A DNA stretch of 64,000 bases from Saprospiraceae bacterium (lineage in GTDB: Bacteria; Bacteroidota; Bacteroidia; Chitinophagales; Saprospiraceae): NCBI GenBank assembly GCA_026982695.1, contig JALSGS010000053.1, positions 124,001-188,000 on the forward strand. The letters run 5' to 3'. Below are positions 34,108 to 42,632 of the stretch, one piece after another. A program made the translations under genes and the position numbers. Below the pieces are notes generated by a model. The model had not been told where the DNA came from. It saw nothing but the letters and a program-made list of their open reading frames with translations, and did not search any database. How positions within the stretch are numbered: position 1 is the stretch's first letter; every line of letters begins with the position of its first letter.

Positions 34108-34908
34108 TCATTGAGCAACTGAAGATTTTAGCTCAAAAAACTTGCGAAACACCTCCCGCGCATTTCCAGTAGTACGGGCTGCTATTTTGTCTATGGACAG
34201 TTGTTGTACTTCGGCCAACTTGCGCGCAATGAGTGGGAGGTAGCTGCTTTCATTGCGTTTGCCTCGCCATGGAGTAGGTGCCAACCACGGGGCATCGGTC
34301 TCGAGCACCAGATGCTCCACGTCTACTGAAGCCAATACTCGATCTAAACCGCTATTTTTAAAAGTAAGCACACCGCCTACACCAAGCTTTAACCCCAGAT
34401 CAATGGCGCGCTGGGCCTCTTCCTGACTACCTGTAAAACAGTGCATAATGCCATACAAGCGTGCATCAGCGATAGATTCCAAAATATCTAGCACATGAGA
34501 GATAGTTTTTCTCGTGTGGATCACCACAGGCAGATCCAATGCCATAGCCCACTTTACTTGAAGAGCAAAAGCTTCTTTTTGCTGAGCAAACCAAGTGTCG
34601 TCCCAGTGCAAATCTAGGCCAATTTCACCTACTGCAGCAAAAGACTGCTTGCCCAGCCACTTGTAGACTCTGTCCAGTGCCTCCCTATAATCTTGCTGGA
34701 CTGAACAAGGGTGCAAACCCATCATCGGCACGCAATATTCTGGCCACATAGATGCCACTTCTAACATAGGCTCAATGGAAGCCTCATCGATATTAGGCAT
34801 AAACATGTGTGTCACACCAGCTGCCAAAGCACGTGCCACTACTGCTTCCCGATCCGAGTCGAACGCCTCGGCGTAGAGATGTACGTGTGTGTCAATATAC
34901 TGGAGCAT
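34108..34908 (-). CDS. TatD-family metal-dependent hydrolase
   Basis: 266 residues from ATG 34908 (MLQYIDTHVHLYAEAFD). The metal-binding His pair is DTHVH (6-10). Other signatures are AAVGEIGLDLHWDD, LPVVIHTRKT, GIMHCFTGSQEEA and HLVLETDAPWLAP. TatD proteins are DNases or related phosphoesterases; the cellular substrate is uncertain. A TACCTTTG -7 box lies about 18 nt upstream, giving a very short leader. It is transcribed alone. Confidence 0.92.
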   Translation of the reverse strand: MLQYIDTHVHLYAEAFDSDREAVVARALAAGVTHMFMPNIDEASIEPMLEVASMWPEYCVPMMGLHPCSVQQDYREALDRVYKWLGKQSFAAVGEIGLDLHWDDTWFAQQKEAFALQVKWAMALDLPVVIHTRKTISHVLDILESIADARLYGIMHCFTGSQEEAQRAIDLGLKLGVGGVLTFKNSGLDRVLASVDVEHLVLETDAPWLAPTPWRGKRNESSYLPLIARKLAEVQQLSIDKIAARTTGNAREVFRKFFELKSSVAQ

Positions 34909-34925
34909 CGTTTCCAATTTTCGGC

Positions 34926-34933
34926 CAAAGGTA
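34926..34933 (-). promoter_or_regulatory. tatD promoter -7 box
   Basis: TACCTTTG on the minus strand, perfect TAnnTTTG, about 18 nt before the start codon. A -33 TTG at normal spacing is not seen. Confidence 0.55.
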
Positions 34934-35075
34934 CGGGCTTCGACCAAAGCTCAGAAAGAAATGCCCATGACGACAAATAGCTACCTTTGTTTCATTACTA
35001 CAGGAAGGAAGAATTTGCCAGCGCGTCAGGAGCAAATAAACAAATGTGTTATCACACGCAATGAGCTGAATGTCT

Positions 35076-35104
35076 TTGCATTTTTGACAATAGAAATAAA
35101 TTTG
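35076..35104 (+). promoter_or_regulatory. Promoter of the haloperoxidase-like gene
   Basis: TTG (35076-35078) and TAAATTTG (35097-35104) are 18 nt apart. The transcript would have a leader of about 105 nt. Confidence 0.55.
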
Positions 35105-35217
35105 CACAAAAGCCACCTAAACGAATAGTTAGCCCAAATACGCGCTTTTATCTTACCCTATTCACTTATCTTCCAATAAATAGTGTATTTCAAAAATTCA
35201 ACTAATCGAAGGTCATC

Positions 35218-36591
35218 ATGGACAAATTAATTAAGCTACTTACACTGGGAATCCTCGCCAGTATATTTTCCATCGGATGGTTGAGCTGTGAACAGGTCAA
35301 CCCCAACTGGAAAGAAGAGGCGCACAATGCGGAGTTTATCCACCGCTCGATGCAACAGCTTACAGACGTGATCGTACACGACATTTTCTCCCCACCAGTA
35401 GCTGCACGCATTTACGTTTACCCCTCTATTGCGGCCTATGAAGCCTTGCGCCACGACTTTCCCGAATATCGAACACTAGCTGGCCAGCTCAATGAGTTAA
35501 CTCCCTTACCCGAACCTGAAGCAAATAAAGAATACTGTTTTCCACTAGCTTCCATTAAGGCCTTTCTCACAGTAGGCAAAGCACTAATATTTTCTGAGGC
35601 GATGATGGAAGAGTTTGAGCAAACGCTTATGCAAGAGTTCGCAGCCATTCAAATGCCTTCAGATGTCTTTAACAGGTCTGTGGCTTACGGGCAAGCTGTG
35701 GCCCAACACATCCTCCAATGGGCTGACAAAGACATGTACAAGCAAACGCGCACTTATCCTAAATATACCATTACTGACGACCCTGCACGCTGGCGCCCCA
35801 CCCCACCTGATTACATGGATGGCATTGAACCTCATTGGAACAAAATTCGCACCCTAGTCCTCGACTCTGCACAGCAATTCGTTCCGCCACCTCCTACGCC
35901 CTTCTCCACTGACCCTAATAGTCAGTTTTGGAAAGAAACTATGGAGGTATACCATGCCCTTAATGTACCAGACTCAGCTGAACGCCAAGAACGCATTGCC
36001 ATTGCAAAGTTTTGGGACTGTAACCCCTATGTGTCGCATCACAAGGGGCACGTCATGTTTGCGGTAAAGAAAATCACGCCAGGTGGCCATTGGATGGGCA
36101 TTTGTGCTACCGCTTGCAAAAAGGCCAAGGCCAATATGATGGAATCGGTTAATGCCTACGTGTGGACATCTGTGGCCCTGTTTGATGCCTTCATTTCGTG
36201 CTGGGACGAGAAGTATCGATCGAACCTGATTCGGCCCGAAACGGTAATCAATACTTACTACGACGAAAACTGGAAGCCTCTGCTACAAACACCCCCTTTC
36301 CCCGAATACACGAGTGGGCATAGTGTAATTTCGCGAGCCGCAGCAGTAGCACTTACACATGTATTTGGCGAGCCATTTCCCTACGTAGACTCAGTAGAAG
36401 TGGCATACGGCATGCCTCCCCGCTCATTCAACTCTTTCATAGAAGCATCTGACGAAGCGGCTATTAGCCGTCTGTACGGAGGCATTCACTATCGGCCCGC
36501 TTGTATGATTGGTGTACAGCAAGGCAATAAAGTGGGTCAATTCATCACTACTCACCTGGTCACCAAAGAAAGCCAGCTAAGCAGCAGATAA
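35218..36591 (+). CDS. Vanadium haloperoxidase/PAP2-like lipoprotein
   Basis: 457 residues. The signal peptide ends in IGWLSC, a lipobox at about Cys24. The body is helical, and two blocks near the C terminus give the family: PPFPEYTSGHSVISRAAAVAL (about 361-380) with the SGHS motif, and AISRLYGGIHYRPACMIG with the Arg-His pair. These form the vanadate or phosphate pocket shared by vanadium-dependent haloperoxidases and PAP2 phosphatases. The long form with a lipid anchor is common in Bacteroidota and is often annotated as 'vanadium-dependent haloperoxidase', though activity is rarely shown. A very strong terminator follows. Confidence 0.87.
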   Translation: MDKLIKLLTLGILASIFSIGWLSCEQVNPNWKEEAHNAEFIHRSMQQLTDVIVHDIFSPPVAARIYVYPSIAAYEALRHDFPEYRTLAGQLNELTPLPEPEANKEYCFPLASIKAFLTVGKALIFSEAMMEEFEQTLMQEFAAIQMPSDVFNRSVAYGQAVAQHILQWADKDMYKQTRTYPKYTITDDPARWRPTPPDYMDGIEPHWNKIRTLVLDSAQQFVPPPPTPFSTDPNSQFWKETMEVYHALNVPDSAERQERIAIAKFWDCNPYVSHHKGHVMFAVKKITPGGHWMGICATACKKAKANMMESVNAYVWTSVALFDAFISCWDEKYRSNLIRPETVINTYYDENWKPLLQTPPFPEYTSGHSVISRAAAVALTHVFGEPFPYVDSVEVAYGMPPRSFNSFIEASDEAAISRLYGGIHYRPACMIGVQQGNKVGQFITTHLVTKESQLSSR

Positions 36592-36609
36592 TCGAATAGC
36601 TGATACTTG

Positions 36610-36640
36610 TGGCCTGCAGCAAAGGCATTGCTGCAGGCCA
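36610..36640. terminator. Strong terminator after the haloperoxidase-like gene
   Basis: TGGCCTGCAGCAA and TTGCTGCAGGCCA form a perfect 13-bp stem with a 5-nt loop, followed by TTGCTTTTCT. It lies between convergent genes. Confidence 0.88.
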
Positions 36641-36655
36641 TTGCTTTTCTAGCAC

Positions 36656-37036
36656 TCAGGCGCCTATTACTTTGCGCAAATCTTCTATTTGGCTGGCCCA
36701 TAATTGACGCGTGTCATCCACTTCGTCCTCATCACAGAAGTCCGTAATCTCCAGTACCGTTTCCCCCGTGATAGGCGACTTAGAGATGCGATACTCTAGA
36801 TATTCACCTTCTCTGTCGTCGTCGAGCCACTCGAATCGCAAGCGCTCATTTTCGACCGACTCGACCAATTGTGCGACTTCCTCACTTCCACTCCATTCAA
36901 AGGTGAACACATCGCCCGATATATCCACACTATCGCAAAACCAACGAACCAATATGGCTGGCTGCAAAAAATATCGATACAGGATCTCTGGCGAACAACG
37001 CATAATGAATTCCATGTCAACCTTTACCCGATCCAT
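36656..37036 (-). CDS. START-like (SRPBCC fold) domain protein
   Basis: 126 residues with the pattern of a Bacteroidota START-like protein: VKVDMEFIMRCSPEILYRYF (4-23), PAILVRWFCDSVDISGDVFTFEW, LRFEWLDDDREGEYLEYRI and a final helix RQLWASQIEDLRKVIG. It is highly acidic in the middle. These small helix-grip proteins bind an unknown hydrophobic ligand. A consensus promoter (TTG, 17 nt, TATTTTTG) lies just upstream at 37055-37082 with a 14-nt leader. Confidence 0.82.
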   Translation of the reverse strand: MDRVKVDMEFIMRCSPEILYRYFLQPAILVRWFCDSVDISGDVFTFEWSGSEEVAQLVESVENERLRFEWLDDDREGEYLEYRISKSPITGETVLEITDFCDEDEVDDTRQLWASQIEDLRKVIGA

Positions 37037-37054
37037 ATGTCAAATTTGAATAAC

Positions 37055-37082
37055 CAAAAATACATGACACACATGGCGGCAA
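37055..37082 (-). promoter_or_regulatory. Promoter of the START-like gene
   Basis: TTG (37082-37080), 17-nt spacer, TATTTTTG (37062-37055) on the minus strand. Confidence 0.65.
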
Positions 37083-37253
37083 CACTTTGCACTCATGCGC
37101 AATAAAAACCAAATTCGGCATATATCAAAACTAAATGATCACACATCATACAATATGCAGTGTAGGGCCACCACACAAACAGCCCCCAAATGCCTATTGT
37201 TGCCATCCCACGCACCATGCCAAAGAAAATTTGGCCTACCATCCGCATCATCC

Positions 37254-37284
37254 TTGACAGCGAAGCCAAAAAGGAATACCTTTG
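37254..37284 (+). promoter_or_regulatory. Strong promoter upstream of rpoD
   Basis: TTGAC at 37254-37258 and TACCTTTG at 37277-37284, with 20 nt between the TTG and the TA. It could drive rpoD through a roughly 250-nt leader or a short RNA ending at the hairpin near 37416. Confidence 0.65.
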
Positions 37285-37544
37285 CACGACGCTGGCTAAA
37301 TTAGTGCGATTCACTCTGCTTGAGGCATTGGAAAACCATGCACAGAAGCAACTTGAAAATGAACGCAAATCTCGTCGACTCACCTTGTCCTACCTCAACG
37401 GGTGGGCTTTTTTGCAATTATTCCCACTGTCATTCAACAAAAAAGAGAATTGCGCATTAACACCTTGGCCCCTTCTTTAAATAGGGTGAATAGGGTGGAT
37501 CAAGATGTGGAGTTTTTGCTCGTATAGATGAAAAACGTTGATAG

Positions 37545-38414
37545 ATGAGACAACTAAAAATCACCAAGTCTATTACCAATCGCGAAAGCCAATCGTTGGA
37601 GAAGTATCTCCAAGAGATTGGGAAAGTAGATTTGCTGACCCCTGAAGAAGAAGTAGAGCTTGCCAAGCGCATCAAACAAGGTGATCAGGAAGCCCTCGAA
37701 AAACTCACTAAGGCCAACTTGCGCTTTGTCGTTTCTGTAGCCAAGCAATACCAAAACCAAGGCTTGTCGCTCAGTGACCTAATCAATGAAGGAAATTTGG
37801 GTCTCATCAAAGCAGCACAGCGTTTCGACGAAACACGTGGCTTCAAGTTTATCTCTTACGCCGTGTGGTGGATCCGTCAGTCCATTCTTCAAGCGCTAGC
37901 CGAACAATCACGCATTGTGCGTTTACCACTCAATAAAGTGGGCTCACTCAATAAAATCAACAAAGCCTTTAGCCAACTAGAGCAAGAATTCGAACGCGAA
38001 CCCAGTGCCGAGGAGCTAGCTGAAGTGCTCGAAATCTCTTCTGACGAGGTGGAAACTACGCTAAGCGTCGCAGCGCGCCATGTATCCATGGATGCCCCCT
38101 TTGTCGATGGGGAAGACAACTCGCTGCTCGACGTGCTCGAAAATAGTACCACACCCAAAACCGATGAAGATTTAGAATACAGAGAGTCGTTGCGCCGCGA
38201 GATCGAACGCTCGCTAAGCACTCTGACCGAACGCCAGCGCGACGTGGTGAAGCTCTACTTCGGCATTGGTGTAGAGCACCCCATGTCGTTGGAAGATATA
38301 GGCGAAAAATTCGGCTTGACGCGCGAGCGCGTGCGCCAAATCAAAGACAAAGCCATTAGCAAGCTGCGCGCTACTAACCGCAGCAAGCTGCTCAAATACT
38401 ACCTAGGCGCTTAA
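37545..38414 (+). CDS. rpoD: Primary RNA polymerase sigma factor RpoD/SigA
   Basis: 289 residues, the short form without region 1.1 spacer that is normal for Bacteroidota (about 287). Region 1.2 is [18 protein letters not shown]. Region 2 includes [20 protein letters not shown] and the -10 contact segment (about 100-118, [20 protein letters not shown]). Region 3 is at about 130-200, and region 4 ends with [20 protein letters not shown] for -35 recognition. It should recognise the TAnnTTTG/-33 TTG promoters seen here. A terminator follows. Confidence 0.97.
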   Translation: MRQLKITKSITNRESQSLEKYLQEIGKVDLLTPEEEVELAKRIKQGDQEALEKLTKANLRFVVSVAKQYQNQGLSLSDLINEGNLGLIKAAQRFDETRGFKFISYAVWWIRQSILQALAEQSRIVRLPLNKVGSLNKINKAFSQLEQEFEREPSAEELAEVLEISSDEVETTLSVAARHVSMDAPFVDGEDNSLLDVLENSTTPKTDEDLEYRESLRREIERSLSTLTERQRDVVKLYFGIGVEHPMSLEDIGEKFGLTRERVRQIKDKAISKLRATNRSKLLKYYLGA

Positions 38415-38436
38415 ATCCCCCTTGCTGCTTTGGAAG

Positions 38437-38472
38437 AAAAAGCACCCTGCAAATCACTGCTGGGTGCTTTTT
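38437..38472 (+). terminator. rpoD terminator
   Basis: AAAAAGCACCC (38437-38447) and GGGTGCTTTTT (38462-38472) form a perfect 11-bp stem with a T-rich 3' arm, 22 bp after the rpoD stop and 30 bp before the era start. Confidence 0.92.
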
Positions 38473-38501
38473 CTTTGCATAAAAACTATCATCACAGCGT
38501 T

Positions 38502-39410
38502 ATGGAAACACCAACTGACCACAAGTCGGGATTCGTCAACATCATTGGCAACCCCAACGTTGGCAAGTCTACACTGATGAACGCACTGGTAGGAGAAAAG
38601 CTAGCTATTATCACCAACAAGCCGCAAACTACGCGCCAGCGCATCATCGGCATCGTCAACGATGCCCACTACCAGATTGTCTTTTCCGACACACCTGGCT
38701 TTGTGCATCAACCTGCCTATAAAATGCACGAGCTGATGAATCGCTTTATACACACCAGCCTCGAAGACGCCGACGTGTTGCTGTTTGTCACAGACGTCAA
38801 AGAGATCTATCCCGACGACCACCCACTGCTCGAAGCACTGCACAAAACTCAAGTACCTATTATCTTCGTATTGAACAAAGTGGATCTATCGACTCAGGAT
38901 GAAATAAAAACCAAACTGGCATTGTGGAAAAAACGCATCAACTACACTGAAGGCATCCCCACCGCAGCATTACATGGTTACAATGTGGACAAAGTATTTG
39001 ATACCATCTTGAAGTATTTGCCGCAAGCCCCCCCCTATTATCCCAAGGATCAACTAAGCGATAAGCCCGAACGGTTTTTCGTAGCCGAGATCATTAGAGA
39101 AAAAATATTCGAGCAATACCGACAAGAAATCCCATATGCTACGGAAGTAGTTGTCGAATCCTTCAAGGAAGGCACTACCACCCAAGGTATACCCATCGTA
39201 CGCATTATGGCCTACATCTTTGTAGAACGCAACTCGCAGAAAAACATCATCATTGGTCATAAGGGCGAAGCCATCAAGCGAGTAGGCATGGAAGCCCGTC
39301 GCGCCTTAGAAGCATGGCTCGACCGAAAGGTACACTTGGAACTGCGCGTAAAAGTGCGCGAAAAATGGCGCAACAACGAAAACTTACTCAAAAAACTGGG
39401 TTACCAATAG
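38502..39410 (+). CDS. era: GTPase Era
   Basis: 302 residues from ATG 38502; an earlier in-frame ATG at 38430 would lie upstream of the rpoD terminator and is rejected. The G domain has GNPNVGKST (16-24), the switch TTRQRIIGI, DTPGF and NKVD. The C-terminal KH domain contains NSQKNIIIGHKGEAIKRVGM, which binds the 3' end of 16S rRNA. Era checks 30S assembly. It is followed by der after 35 bp, a pairing common in this phylum. Confidence 0.97.
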   Translation: METPTDHKSGFVNIIGNPNVGKSTLMNALVGEKLAIITNKPQTTRQRIIGIVNDAHYQIVFSDTPGFVHQPAYKMHELMNRFIHTSLEDADVLLFVTDVKEIYPDDHPLLEALHKTQVPIIFVLNKVDLSTQDEIKTKLALWKKRINYTEGIPTAALHGYNVDKVFDTILKYLPQAPPYYPKDQLSDKPERFFVAEIIREKIFEQYRQEIPYATEVVVESFKEGTTTQGIPIVRIMAYIFVERNSQKNIIIGHKGEAIKRVGMEARRALEAWLDRKVHLELRVKVREKWRNNENLLKKLGYQ

Positions 39411-39445
39411 TAAATACCTCATACCATACTCAAAAGCAACTAATC

Positions 39446-40750
39446 GTGAGCAACATAGTAGCTATCGTAGGGCGCCCCAATGTGGGTAAATCCACATTTT
39501 ATAACCGCCTCATTGGCCAACGCCAAGCCATTATCGAAGATATGCCCGGTGTAACGCGTGACCGCCAATACGGCCTCACTGAATGGAACGGCAAAACCTT
39601 CACCGTAGTGGACACAGGTGGGTTTGTGCCCAACCCCAATGACATCTTCGAGCAGTCTATTCGCGAACAGGTACAAATCGCCATTGAAGAGGCGAGTGTG
39701 CTTATCTTTATGGTTGACGTCACTACGGGCATCACCGACTTAGACGAGATGATGGCCGACCTGCTACGCCGCACCGATAAGCCCGTGTTCGTGGCTGTTA
39801 ATAAGGTAGACAATAGCGAACGCTACTTCGAAGCCAACGAATTTTGGAGCTTGGGCTTTGAAAATACCTTTTTCATATCCAGCCTTACGGGTAGTGGCAC
39901 CGGAGATCTGCTCGACGCGCTCACTGAACACCTCGAAGATGAGCCCGCCCAAATTAACACCAATCTGCCGCGTTTTGCCATTGTAGGCCAACCCAATGTA
40001 GGCAAATCCTCACTTACCAATGCATTATTGGGCGAAGACCGTACACTGGTCACCCCCATTGCAGGTACCACGCGCGATAGCATCCACAGCGTGTACAACA
40101 AATACGGCAAGCAATTCGTACTGGTCGATACCGCAGGTATCCGGAAAAAGTCCAAAGTGCACGAGAATATAGAGTTCTACTCGGTGATGCGCGCTGTAAA
40201 GGCCATCGAGCAATCAGATGTGGTATGGCTGCTAATCGACGCCACACTTGGCATCGAAACGCAAGACCTCAAGATCATGCGATTGGCACAACGCCGCCAC
40301 AAAGGGCTCATCATTTTGGTCAATAAATGGGATGCCATAGACAAAGACACTCATACGGCCAAAAATTTCGAACAAACCATTAAAAAACGCATTGCTCCAT
40401 TCACCGATGTGCCCATCATTTTCATTTCCGCATTGGAAAAAACGCGCATCTTCAAAACCATAGATGCTGCCCTGCAAGTGTACGAGAACCGACGCCGAAA
40501 GATCAAAACTTCCGAACTCAACGACATACTCTTGCCCCTTATAGAAAAAACGCCCCCCCCTATGCATAGAGGCAAGCGCATAAAAATCAAATACATCACC
40601 CAACTACCCATGGCCTATCCGGCCTTTGCATTCTTCTGCAACCACCCCAAACACATCAAAGAGCACTATAAAAATTTCTTGGAAAACCAGCTTCGCAAGC
40701 ACTTCGGCTTTACGGGTGTGCCCATTTCCATATTTTTCAGGGAAAAATAA
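39446..40750 (+). CDS. der: Ribosome-associated GTPase Der (EngA)
   Basis: 434 residues, with a GTG start at 39446 (VSNIVAIVGRPNVGKSTFYN). The frame is open upstream inside era, but the GTG gives the standard length. Two tandem G domains are visible: GRPNVGKS (9-16) with DTGG and NKVD, then GQPNVGKSS (about 181-189) with DTAGIRKKSK and NKWD. The C-terminal KH-like domain ends LRKHFGFTGVPISIFFREK. Der is essential for 50S maturation. It forms an operon-like pair with era. Confidence 0.96.
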   Translation: MSNIVAIVGRPNVGKSTFYNRLIGQRQAIIEDMPGVTRDRQYGLTEWNGKTFTVVDTGGFVPNPNDIFEQSIREQVQIAIEEASVLIFMVDVTTGITDLDEMMADLLRRTDKPVFVAVNKVDNSERYFEANEFWSLGFENTFFISSLTGSGTGDLLDALTEHLEDEPAQINTNLPRFAIVGQPNVGKSSLTNALLGEDRTLVTPIAGTTRDSIHSVYNKYGKQFVLVDTAGIRKKSKVHENIEFYSVMRAVKAIEQSDVVWLLIDATLGIETQDLKIMRLAQRRHKGLIILVNKWDAIDKDTHTAKNFEQTIKKRIAPFTDVPIIFISALEKTRIFKTIDAALQVYENRRRKIKTSELNDILLPLIEKTPPPMHRGKRIKIKYITQLPMAYPAFAFFCNHPKHIKEHYKNFLENQLRKHFGFTGVPISIFFREK

Positions 40751-40760
40751 GCATTCCACC

Positions 40761-40815
40761 TCAGGGCAAAAAGGAACAGTTATTGTTGTGGAAGGCTTAC
40801 ATGCACTTGCCCTGA
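40761..40815 (+). repeat. Inverted repeat after der
   Basis: TCAGGGCAA (40761-40769) and TTGCCCTGA (40807-40815) pair perfectly over 9 bp with a 37-nt loop. There is no T tract. It may be a weak terminator or an element of the rfbC leader. Confidence 0.45.
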
Positions 40816-40869
40816 ACACGCGCAGCTAAACCCCATTTGTTTCACACCACCAAACCAACGCGAACATTC

Positions 40870-41445
40870 ATGCCTTTCAGGGAAACGGGAATCGACGGAC
40901 TTTTGCTCTTCGAGCCTCGCCTTTATAAGGACACACGTGGCTATTTTTTTGAAAGCTTCAACAAGCGCCTATTCGAACAGGCGGGCATCCCTGCCGATTT
41001 TGTACAAGACAACCAAGCGCGCTCGGTATATGGCGTCGTACGTGGGTTGCATTATCAATTAGCACCTATGGCCCAAGCCAAGCTCGTCCGCGTACTCGAA
41101 GGTCGAGTGCTCGATGTAGTAGTCGATCTGCGTGAAGATTCCGCCACCTACGGGCACACCTTTAGCGTAGAGCTATCGGCCCAAAACAACTTACAGCTCT
41201 ACGTGCCACGTGGCTTCGCCCATGGCTATGCCGTATTAAGCCCTACAGCCGTGTTTTTCTACAAATGCGACAATTACTACTCGCCCCCACACGAAGGTGG
41301 TATACGCTATGACGACCCTACCCTTCAAATCGATTGGCAGCTACCTCAACAAGACATTGTCATATCAGAAAAAGACAGCAAGCTACCGCCTTTCGGCAAA
41401 CACCGCCGCAAGTTGGACGATCCCGTTTTTCTTCACTCAACCTGA
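40870..41445 (+). CDS. rfbC: dTDP-4-dehydrorhamnose 3,5-epimerase
   Basis: 191 residues from ATG 40870. The start MPFRETGIDGLLLFEPRLYK, then GYFFESFNKRLF and DNQARSVYGVVRGLHYQ, match RfbC. The catalytic His is in GLHYQ; the later PRGFAHGYAVLSP and DNYYSPPHEGGIRYDDP are family signatures. It makes dTDP-L-rhamnose with RfbD (next gene, 6 bp downstream); rfbA and rfbB are not in the window. Product: surface polysaccharide rhamnose. Confidence 0.95.
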   Translation: MPFRETGIDGLLLFEPRLYKDTRGYFFESFNKRLFEQAGIPADFVQDNQARSVYGVVRGLHYQLAPMAQAKLVRVLEGRVLDVVVDLREDSATYGHTFSVELSAQNNLQLYVPRGFAHGYAVLSPTAVFFYKCDNYYSPPHEGGIRYDDPTLQIDWQLPQQDIVISEKDSKLPPFGKHRRKLDDPVFLHST

Positions 41446-41451
41446 CGTGCT

Positions 41452-42375
41452 ATGAAACCACTGATACTCATCACTGGGGCATACGGCCAATTGGGACAAT
41501 CATTTCAAGAGCTTGCAGTACAATACGATGAGATGAGCTTTCTCTTCACCTCCCGTGCCCAACTAGACATAACCGATGAGCATACAGTGACTAACTTCTT
41601 TCAAAAACACCAATTACACGCCTGTATCAATGCAGCCGCCTACACAGCTGTAGATCTGGCCGAACAAGAAGCCGACAAAGCACTACAAACCAACGTCACG
41701 GCAGTCTATCACCTGGCCAAAGCCGCCGCCCAACGTCGTATCCCGTTTATACATTTTTCCACCGACTACGTCTATCACAATGAGCTCAACCGCCCCTTGC
41801 GTGAAACGGATCCCCTATTGCCCCGCAGCGTGTATGCACGCACCAAGCTCAAGGGCGAACAAATGGCCCAACAAGTACACCCTGCAAGCACCATCTTTCG
41901 CACCTCCTGGGTCTATTCCCGCCACGGCCACAACTTTTTAAAAACCATGCTACGCTTAGCTCAAGAGCGAAGCCAACTTCAAGTAGTGTACGACCAAGTA
42001 GGCGCACCTACCTGGGCCCAAGACTTAGCCCAAGCCATACTCGACATATTGCGCGCCTTTTTTTCCGGCCAATTGTCCGGCCGCTATCTCAGTGGCATAT
42101 TCAACTATGCCAACGAAGGCGTGAGCAGTTGGTATGACTTTGCCAAAGCCATCTTCAAGCTCACGGGTAGCTCATGCCAAGTACTTCCCATACGATCTGA
42201 GCAATACCACACAGCTGCACCACGCCCACACTATAGCCTCTTGGACAAAAGCCGCTTTCGCAAAACCTTTCAACTCGACATCCCCCATTGGCACGACAGC
42301 CTCGAACGCTGCCTCTCAGAGATGGAGCTACATCGCACGCCCACTTCAACTAACCACAGTAACAACAACTCTTGA
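41452..42375 (+). CDS. rfbD: dTDP-4-dehydrorhamnose reductase
   Basis: 307 residues. The NAD(P) motif ITGAYGQLGQ (7-16) opens the Rossmann fold. INAAAYTAVDLAEQE (about 59-73), FIHFSTDYVY (about 99-108) and the Tyr-Lys pair in YARTKLKGEQ (about 127-136) are RfbD signatures. It reduces the keto group to give dTDP-L-rhamnose. The C-terminal Asn/Ser-rich tail (TPTSTNHSNNNS) looks disordered. It lies 6 bp after rfbC, so the two are co-transcribed. Confidence 0.95.
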   Translation: MKPLILITGAYGQLGQSFQELAVQYDEMSFLFTSRAQLDITDEHTVTNFFQKHQLHACINAAAYTAVDLAEQEADKALQTNVTAVYHLAKAAAQRRIPFIHFSTDYVYHNELNRPLRETDPLLPRSVYARTKLKGEQMAQQVHPASTIFRTSWVYSRHGHNFLKTMLRLAQERSQLQVVYDQVGAPTWAQDLAQAILDILRAFFSGQLSGRYLSGIFNYANEGVSSWYDFAKAIFKLTGSSCQVLPIRSEQYHTAAPRPHYSLLDKSRFRKTFQLDIPHWHDSLERCLSEMELHRTPTSTNHSNNNS

Positions 42376-42632
42376 ACTCCTAAAAAAACACTTCTCATTG
42401 TACACAGCACCTCGTAACCTCGCGCTACACTATCCCATACACCCTTTCCAGCTTACCCTACAAGACTCATAAACCTTCCCCACTAACAACCACAACGGGC
42501 ACATTAAAGCGTTTGTATATAAAAAAATGAACAAAAAAGGACTTACCACTCACCTATGCCTTTAGAGAATCAACCTAAATTGGCATTGCCTTGGGAATGG
42601 TAAAACTGTTTGCATCATCGAATCTGTCGATT

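Larger units (their letters stand above)
34909..35217. other. Divergent promoter region between tatD and the haloperoxidase-like gene
   Basis: No gene is seen. It contains TACCTTTG on the minus strand (34933-34926) for tatD, another TACCTTTG on the plus strand (34982-34989) and TAAATTTG on the plus strand (35097-35104). Confidence 0.6.
37037..37544. other. 508-bp region before rpoD
   Basis: No confident gene is seen. On the plus strand it has a strong promoter (37254-37284) and a weak terminator-like hairpin (37391-37416). A 96-codon plus-strand ORF (37190-37480) overlaps both, has a Lys/Glu-rich helical pattern (SEAKKEYLCTTLAKLVRFTL), and could be real or chance. On the minus strand the promoter of the START-like gene lies at 37055-37082. 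Confidence 0.5.

Noticed and set aside
40870-42375. A complete dTDP-rhamnose operon
   Set aside because: Only rfbC and rfbD are present; rfbA and rfbB are absent nearby.
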